Below, piece by piece: positions 38,274-43,566 of a stretch of 43,566 bases of DNA (position 1 is the first letter of the stretch; each line of letters starts with the position of its first letter). The translations under genes were made by a program, and so were the position numbers. Origin of the DNA: Oscillospiraceae bacterium. GTDB taxonomy: Bacteria; Bacillota; Clostridia; Oscillospirales; Oscillospiraceae. The notes beneath the pieces were generated by a model. That model saw only the letters and a program-made list of their open reading frames with translations. It had not been told where the DNA came from and did not search any database. Where the stretch lies: NCBI GenBank assembly GCA_017428565.1, contig JAFRQP010000087.1, positions 1 through 43,566 of the forward strand. The letters are read 5' to 3'.

Positions 38274-39785
38274 ATGGGTACTACTTACGGAATCGTTGTA
38301 TTTGTTGTCCTCGCGCTGTTCACGGCCTTCGAGCTTTACGTCGGCCTTGGCATCGGCTACGATAAGAAGGTCGTCTCTTCCTCCCGCGGCTTCTTCATCG
38401 GCGGCGGTACCGGCTTCTTCATCCTGTTCTTCACCACCGCGGCCACCTGGTTCTCCACCTGGCTCTACATGGGCGCTCCCGGCTCCTTCTATAAAAACGG
38501 TATCGGCTGGATCGCCGGCGCTGCCTGGCAGCTGCTGATCGTTTTCCTGATGGGCAACTGGGGTCCCAAGGTGTGGCGTCTGGGCAGAGACCACCAGCTC
38601 ATTACCCCCTCCGACATGCTGGAAGGCTACTACGGCGGCAAGGCCATTCGCCCCGTGCACGCCACCGGCGAGCTGATCTTCTGCTTCCCCACCCTGATGG
38701 CGCAGATCGCCGGCTGCGGCGTTGCGCTGGACGCGCTGACCCGCGGCGTGATCCCCATGTGGGCCGGCTGCATCTACGCGGCTGCCGTTGTGGGCATCTA
38801 CGTGTACTTCGGCGGCTTCCGCTCTCAGGCCTGGGTGGATACCATGCAGGGCATCCTCTTCTCCGTCATCATGTGGGTCACCGTCATCATCATGGTCAAG
38901 AACTCCGGCCAGGCCGGCCTCACAGGCTTCTTTGCCGAGCTGGAGCGCACCGGCTCCGACCTGCTGCGCTACGTCACCAAGCCCGACGGCCTGAATAACG
39001 GCTACTGGACCTGGAAGATGTACCTCTCCTTCTGGATCATCCAGGCGCTGGGCGGCTTCTGCGCCCCCTATGTGTTCCAGCGCAGCTACGCGGCCAAGGA
39101 CGGCAAGACTGTCCGCCGCATCGCGGGCCTGCTGGGCGCCTACTACGTGTTCATCCTGATGGCCGCCGTCATGCTGATCGGCTTCGGCGGACACGTCCTG
39201 GGCATCGAGACCGCCAATGCCGACAACATCATGGTCGTCGCCATGAACAAGTACGCTCCCTACTGGGCCATCTTCGTTGTCATCGGCATCCTCTGCGCCG
39301 GCATGTCCACCGTCTCCTCCATCCTGGTGTCTGCCACCTCCATCGTCTCCGTGGACTACGGTCGCTCCATCAAAAAGGACATCAGCGACGAGTCCATCCG
39401 CAAGATCTCCAAGATCGCCATCCTGGGCATGCTGGTTCTGGCCGTCATCCTCTCCATCGTGGGCTACAGCAGCATCGCCATCCTCATCAACACCGCCCTC
39501 GCCGGCTTCGCGCAGTCCTTCTGGGCGATCTTCGGCATGTTCGTGTGGCGCAAGCACGCCACCAAGGAGGGCGCTGTGTCCGGCCTGGTCGTGGGTCTGG
39601 TCATCACCCTGGTGCTGACCGCCATGAGCAAGAATCTGCTGGGCTTCGCCCCCGGCTTCTGGGGCGTCGTCTGCAACGGCATCGTCTTCTTCGTGGTCTC
39701 CCTGCTCACCAAGCCTGTGGATCCCGCTCACGCGGAAGAGTTCCTCTCTCCGCTGGTGAAGCACTCCGTCCGCAACAGGACCTGA
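38274..39785 (+). CDS. Sodium:solute symporter family transporter
   Basis: The 503-residue protein has about 13 hydrophobic helices and SSS-family features: GGGTGFFILFFTTAATWFS near the N-terminus, a long central GFFAELERTG loop, and CAGMSTVSSILVSATSIVSVD in the sodium-binding region. It should couple inward Na+ flow to import of a carboxylate, and its placement in the sigma-54 regulon suggests it carries the pathway substrate. The substrate cannot be told from sequence. It follows its small partner and precedes the flavoprotein gene. Confidence 0.9.
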   Translation: MGTTYGIVVFVVLALFTAFELYVGLGIGYDKKVVSSSRGFFIGGGTGFFILFFTTAATWFSTWLYMGAPGSFYKNGIGWIAGAAWQLLIVFLMGNWGPKVWRLGRDHQLITPSDMLEGYYGGKAIRPVHATGELIFCFPTLMAQIAGCGVALDALTRGVIPMWAGCIYAAAVVGIYVYFGGFRSQAWVDTMQGILFSVIMWVTVIIMVKNSGQAGLTGFFAELERTGSDLLRYVTKPDGLNNGYWTWKMYLSFWIIQALGGFCAPYVFQRSYAAKDGKTVRRIAGLLGAYYVFILMAAVMLIGFGGHVLGIETANADNIMVVAMNKYAPYWAIFVVIGILCAGMSTVSSILVSATSIVSVDYGRSIKKDISDESIRKISKIAILGMLVLAVILSIVGYSSIAILINTALAGFAQSFWAIFGMFVWRKHATKEGAVSGLVVGLVITLVLTAMSKNLLGFAPGFWGVVCNGIVFFVVSLLTKPVDPAHAEEFLSPLVKHSVRNRT

Positions 39786-39822
39786 TCCTCTCTTTTTCCA
39801 AAACCCTTATAACCCCAGCAAG

Positions 39823-39860
39823 CACGTCCGTCCGGCCCTCCCACCGGACGGATGTGTTTG
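39823..39860 (+). terminator. Hairpin between symporter and flavoprotein genes
   Basis: A 13-bp stem (cacgtccgtccgg/ccggacggatgtg) with a short TTTG tail. The weak tail suggests partial termination that lowers expression of the downstream gene. Confidence 0.5.
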
Positions 39861-39889
39861 AATCGGGCACACCAAACCAAGGAGCGATT

Positions 39890-41842
39890 ATGATGCAAGA
39901 TCATTCCATTCTCTTCCAACCCATTCAGATCGGTCCCATGACCGTGAAAAACCGCATTGTCATGGCGCCCATGGGCACCAACTTCGGAAAAACCGACGGC
40001 CTGGTCCGACAGGAGGCCGTTCGTTACTATACGCGCAGAGCCAAGGGCGGCGTGGGTCTCATCATGACAGAGGCCATGTACGTCCATCCCAGCGGCGCAC
40101 ACCGCCCCGGCGCAATGGCCATCGACAGCGACGACAAGCTGGAAGGCATACGCGCGCTGACTTACTCGGTACACGAGGCGGGCGGCAAGATCGCCTCCCA
40201 GCTGACCCACGCGGGCCGCGTGGTGGGCGGCGCCATCCGGCCCAAGGGCTATGAACAGTCCTGGGGCCCCTCGGCCCTGGTACACCGCAAAACCGGCGAG
40301 CTGTCCCACGCCATGACCCTGGAGGAGATCCAGGAGGTCATCGAGGCCTTTGGCCAGGCGGCCGTGCGGGCCAAAAAGGGCGGCTTCGACGCTGTGGAGA
40401 TCCACGGCACCCACGGCTACCTGCTGATGCAGTTCATGTCCCCCCTGTGGAACAAGCGGGAGGACGCATACGGCGGCAGCCTGGAAAATCGGATGCGCTT
40501 CCCGCTTGAGGTGACCAAGCGGATCCTGGATGCGGTTGGCCCGGATTACCCGGTGATCTACCGCATGGCCGGCAGCGAGCAGATGCCCGGCGGCATGACC
40601 GTGGACGACGCCATGGCCCTGGCCAGGGAGCTGGAAAAGCTGGGCGTCTCCGCCTTCCACGTCTCCGGCGGCATCAACGAGACCCCGGCGGACATGTCCC
40701 GCTCCATCGCCACGAACTACAGTCCCGAGGGCTACTTTGTCCCCTATGCCCAGCGGCTGAAGCAGGAGGTCTCCGTGCCGGTGATCGTGGTGGGACGCCT
40801 GGGCGACCCGGATCTGGCAGCGCAGGTTGTCATGGACGGCAAGGCCGACATGATCTGCATGGGACGTCAGCTTCTGGCCGACCCGGAATGGCCCGAAAAG
40901 GTGCGCACCGGTCGGGACGAGGACATTGTCCGCTGCATCTCCTGCAACCGCGGCTGCATCGAAGAGCTGTGCCTGCAGCATTCCATCACCTGCGTGCAGA
41001 ACCCCTTCCTGGGCCATGAATGCACGCCCATCGTGCCCGTGGAGCGCAAGAAAAAGGTGCTGGTGGCCGGCGCGGGTCTGGCCGGCCTGGAATTTGCCGT
41101 TCAGGCCGCCCTGCGCGGGCACCATGTAGACGTCATGGAAAAAGACGCTCAGCCCGGCGGCCAGTGCTCTCTGGCTGCTCTCCCGCCTCATAAGGGCGAC
41201 TTCCAGCGTCTGGTGGATTCCCGCCTGCACAAGCTGGAGCGTCTGGGCGTGAGTCTGCGCTGCGGCGTCACCGTTACGGCGGAGACCGCCGCAGGTTATG
41301 ACTTTGTGGCCGTCTGCACCGGCGGCGAGCAGCGCTCTCTCCCCTTCCCCTGGGTACAGCAGCCCATCGTGGCTCCCGCCTATTCCATCCTGCGCCGGGA
41401 GCGTCCCCATCCCGCTCCCGGGCAAAGCGCCCTGGTCATCGGCGGCGGCGCCGTGGGTCTTGAGACGGCCCACATGCTGGCCGACGAGGGCGTAAAGGTC
41501 CACGTGGTGGAGCTGGCCGAAACGGTCGGCAACGGCTTTGTCCCCACTGCCTGGGCAGCCATGAAGGCCGATTTGGATCGCCTGGGTGTGGAGATCTATA
41601 CCTCCACCCATGTCACCGATCTGCAGGAGGGCAAGGCCTTCCTCGCCGCCAAGGACCGTGAGCCCTGGGCCATTGAGGACCTTTCTCTGGTTGTGCAGGC
41701 CGTGGGCATCGCGCCGGACAAGGATCTGTACGCGGCCCTTGTGGCTGCCGGGATCCCCTGTGTGAGCCTTGGAAGCTGCAACGGCGCCGGGAACACCCTA
41801 GAGGCTGTCCGCCAGGGCTACGAGGCAGGCGTCATACTCTGA
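39890..41842 (+). CDS. NADH:flavin oxidoreductase, old-yellow-enzyme/2-enoate-reductase type
   Basis: The 650-residue protein has an FMN barrel (about 1-365; APMGTNF, HGTHGY, SPLWNKREDAYGGSLENR), a [4Fe-4S] site C-x2-C-x3-C-x11-C (349, 352, 356, 368), and a C-terminal FAD/NAD(P)-binding part with GAGLAGLEFA and GGGAVGLETAHML. This matches 2,4-dienoyl-CoA reductase and 2-enoate reductase, which reduce activated C=C bonds in anaerobes. An enoate such as itaconate or mesaconate might be the substrate. It starts at ATG 39890 after AAGGAG; ATG 39893 is an alternative. No promoter of its own was found. Confidence 0.9.
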   Translation: MMQDHSILFQPIQIGPMTVKNRIVMAPMGTNFGKTDGLVRQEAVRYYTRRAKGGVGLIMTEAMYVHPSGAHRPGAMAIDSDDKLEGIRALTYSVHEAGGKIASQLTHAGRVVGGAIRPKGYEQSWGPSALVHRKTGELSHAMTLEEIQEVIEAFGQAAVRAKKGGFDAVEIHGTHGYLLMQFMSPLWNKREDAYGGSLENRMRFPLEVTKRILDAVGPDYPVIYRMAGSEQMPGGMTVDDAMALARELEKLGVSAFHVSGGINETPADMSRSIATNYSPEGYFVPYAQRLKQEVSVPVIVVGRLGDPDLAAQVVMDGKADMICMGRQLLADPEWPEKVRTGRDEDIVRCISCNRGCIEELCLQHSITCVQNPFLGHECTPIVPVERKKKVLVAGAGLAGLEFAVQAALRGHHVDVMEKDAQPGGQCSLAALPPHKGDFQRLVDSRLHKLERLGVSLRCGVTVTAETAAGYDFVAVCTGGEQRSLPFPWVQQPIVAPAYSILRRERPHPAPGQSALVIGGGAVGLETAHMLADEGVKVHVVELAETVGNGFVPTAWAAMKADLDRLGVEIYTSTHVTDLQEGKAFLAAKDREPWAIEDLSLVVQAVGIAPDKDLYAALVAAGIPCVSLGSCNGAGNTLEAVRQGYEAGVIL

Positions 41843-41883
41843 TTTTTCGCTCCTTTTCTCCTTTTCTTCCTCAATCCCCGCGC

Positions 41884-41925
41884 AAAGAGCCCCTGGTCTG
41901 CCTCATGCAGACCAGGGGCTCTTTT
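41884..41925 (+). terminator. Terminator of the symporter operon
   Basis: A perfect stem of about 17 bp (aaagagcccctggtctg and complement) with a TTTT tail, about 40 bases after the flavoprotein gene. Confidence 0.92.
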
Positions 41926-41940
41926 CCTGCAGGGAAAAGC

Positions 41941-41990
41941 AAAAGCTGACATAGTCCCGGGCCCATGAGCCAAGGGGTATGTCAGCTTTT
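41941..41990 (-). terminator. Terminator of infB
   Basis: A 13-bp perfect stem (aaaagctgacata/tatgtcagctttt) encloses a 24-base loop. It is placed about 35 bases beyond the infB stop and so separates infB from what follows, where rbfA would normally be. Confidence 0.7.
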
Positions 41991-42025
41991 TGATTCACTT
42001 TTCGAGATTCAAATAATGCGGGAGA

Positions 42026-43566
42026 TCAGTCCTTGATCTGCTCCATGACGAAGCACTCGATCACGTCGCCGATCTTGATGTCGTTGAACTTTTCCACCTG
42101 CATGCCGCACTCGTAGCCGGCGGCGACCTCGCGGACGTCGTCCTTGAAGCGGCGCAGGGAGGCCAGGCTGCCCTCGTGGATCACGATGTTGTCCCGCAGG
42201 ACGCGCACATCGCAGCCGCGCTGGATTTTGCCGTCGGTGCAGTAGCAGCCGCAGACGGTGCCCACCTTGGAGACCTTGTAAGTCTCGCGGACCTCGGCAT
42301 GGCCGATGACGACTTCCTTGAACTTGGGCGCCAGCATGCCCTTCATGGCGGCCTCGATCTCATTGATGCAGTCGTAGATCACGCGGTACATGCGGATATC
42401 CACGTTGCTGCGCGCGGCGCTGTCCCGGGCAGCGTTGTCCGGGCGGACGTTGAAGCCAACGATGATGGCGCCGGAGGTGGCGGCCAGCATCACGTCGCTC
42501 TCGTTGATGGCGCCTACCGCGCTGTGGATGACCTTCACGCGGACCTCGTCGTTGGAGATCTTCTCCAGGGAGCTCTTCACCGCCTCGGCAGAGCCCTGCA
42601 CGTCGGCCTTCACGATCAGGTTCAGGGTCTTCATCTCGCCGGCCTGGATCTGGCTGAACAGGTCCTCCAGGCTGACCTTCTTGGTGCCGGGCATGGCGTT
42701 GCTGTTCTGGCTGTTGCGGCGCTCCTCGGCAAGCTCACGGGCCATGCGCTCGTCGCCCACCGCGTTGAACACGTCGCCGGCGCTGGGCACTTCGCTGAGG
42801 CCGGAGATCTCCACAGGGGTGGAGGGGCCGGCTTCGGTGACCCGCTGGCCCTTGTCGTTGATCATGGTGCGCACACGGCCCACGGCGGTGCCGGCGATGA
42901 TGATGTCGCCCAGCTTCAAGGTGCCGTTCTGCACCAGGACGGTCATGATGGGGCCGCGGCCCTTGTCCAGGCGGGCCTCGATGACGGTGCCCTTGGCGGC
43001 GCGGTTGGGATTGGCGCTGAGCTCCAGCACCTCGGCCTGCACCACCAGGTTCTCCAGCAGATCCTCAATGCCCATGCCGGTCTTGGCGGAGATGGGCACG
43101 ATGATGGTATCGCCGCCCCACTCCTCGCTGACCAGGTCATACTCGGTGAGCTGCTGCTTGATGCGCTCGGGATTGGCGCCGACGGTGTCCATCTTGTTGA
43201 TGGCCACCACCACCGGGATGCCGGCTGCCTTGGCGTGGTTGATGGACTCCACCGTCTGGGGCATGATGCCGTCCTCGGCGGCCACCACCAGAATGGCGAT
43301 ATCGGTGACCATGGCGCCGCGGGCGCGCATGGAGGGACAGGCCTCGTGGCCCGGGGTGTCCAGGAAGGTGATGGGGCTGCCGTTGATCTCCACGGTGTAG
43401 GCGCCGATATGCTGGGTGATGCCGCCGGCCTCGCCGGAGACGACGTTGGCGTGGCGGATGTAGTCGAGCAGGGAGGTCTTGCCGTGGTCGACGTGGCCCA
43501 TGACCACCACGACCGGGGCGCGGGGCTTGAGATCCTCTTCCCTGTCGGCGCTGTCGTCGATCAGCT
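42026..43566 (-). CDS. infB: Translation initiation factor IF-2 (partial, N-terminus outside window)
   Basis: About 513 C-terminal codons are present. GTPase motifs: G1 [10 protein letters not shown]2 [11 protein letters not shown]3 DTPGHEA, G4 NKMD and G5 SAK. Domains II to IV follow up to the end, EQIKD. IF-2 brings initiator tRNA to the 30S subunit. The frame continues off the right edge, so the N-terminal domains are not visible. An oddity is [11 protein letters not shown] where nearly all IF-2 proteins have HEAFTxMRARG. infB is normally followed by rbfA, which is 21 kb away here. Confidence 0.96.
   Translation of the reverse strand, partial: LIDDSADREEDLKPRAPVVVVMGHVDHGKTSLLDYIRHANVVSGEAGGITQHIGAYTVEINGSPITFLDTPGHEACPSMRARGAMVTDIAILVVAAEDGIMPQTVESINHAKAAGIPVVVAINKMDTVGANPERIKQQLTEYDLVSEEWGGDTIIVPISAKTGMGIEDLLENLVVQAEVLELSANPNRAAKGTVIEARLDKGRGPIMTVLVQNGTLKLGDIIIAGTAVGRVRTMINDKGQRVTEAGPSTPVEISGLSEVPSAGDVFNAVGDERMARELAEERRNSQNSNAMPGTKKVSLEDLFSQIQAGEMKTLNLIVKADVQGSAEAVKSSLEKISNDEVRVKVIHSAVGAINESDVMLAATSGAIIVGFNVRPDNAARDSAARSNVDIRMYRVIYDCINEIEAAMKGMLAPKFKEVVIGHAEVRETYKVSKVGTVCGCYCTDGKIQRGCDVRVLRDNIVIHEGSLASLRRFKDDVREVAAGYECGMQVEKFNDIKIGDVIECFVMEQIKD

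Noticed and set aside
21062-42012. Direct repeats bounding the infB-rbfA island as attachment sites
   Set aside because: Only CGAGATT (7 bases) is shared near 21067 and 42003; too short to support, and no integrase gene was found.

Overview
The window is GC-rich bacterial chromosome from a spore-forming member of the Bacillota. A bofA-family gene, T-rich intrinsic terminators, AGGAGG-type ribosome sites and a Gram-positive gene set (recG, murF, ddl, ribU with an FMN riboswitch, truB-ribF) point to a high-GC clostridium, probably a gut Oscillospirales relative. That placement is inference; there is no rRNA or marker alignment here.

Region 1 (1 to about 21.1 kb) is ordinary core genome. It holds the end of an ABC ATPase gene; tRNA-Arg(CCG) with a duplicated 3' end and a hairpin-rich repeat; an aldo/keto reductase-apbE-recG operon; a cytidylate-kinase-like gene; ribU under an FMN riboswitch; a SLOG protein; two HAD phosphatases; a P-loop ATPase; a J-domain/DUF5685/zinc-ribbon operon; ddl; tRNA-Gly(GCC) and tRNA-Leu(UAG) followed by two tandem copies of a structured repeat; bofA; murF; a DEDDh exonuclease; an XRE-type regulator fused to a 15-residue beta-repeat with a cysteine ladder; and rbfA-nrnA-truB-ribF on the minus strand.

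Region 2 (about 21.1 to 41.9 kb) is a metabolic island lying between infB (minus strand, right edge) and rbfA, two genes that are normally adjacent. It contains an aconitase and split-transketolase operon, larA behind rpoN (sigma-54), and a set of divergent units: a PrpF-family isomerase, a PrpR-type sigma-54 activator, a metallo-beta-lactamase hydrolase, an IscU/NifU-like scaffold with a GGGtGRT protein, a class III CoA-transferase, an HMG-CoA-lyase-type lyase, a LeuC/LeuD-type hydro-lyase, a sodium:solute symporter with a small membrane partner, and an old-yellow-enzyme/2-enoate-reductase-type flavoprotein. Five sites match the sigma-54 consensus (GG and GC separated by exactly 10 bases) and sit in front of these units, so the island carries its own sigma factor, activator and promoters.

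The best reading of the enzyme set is catabolism of a branched unsaturated dicarboxylate such as itaconate or citraconate: import by the symporter, double-bond isomerisation (PrpF family), hydration to (R)-citramalate (LeuCD type), CoA transfer, and cleavage to acetyl-CoA and pyruvate by the lyase. This order is inferred from family chemistry and has not been demonstrated. The GGGtGRT/scaffold pair and the lactonase-like hydrolase have no assigned role and are the most likely places for new biology.
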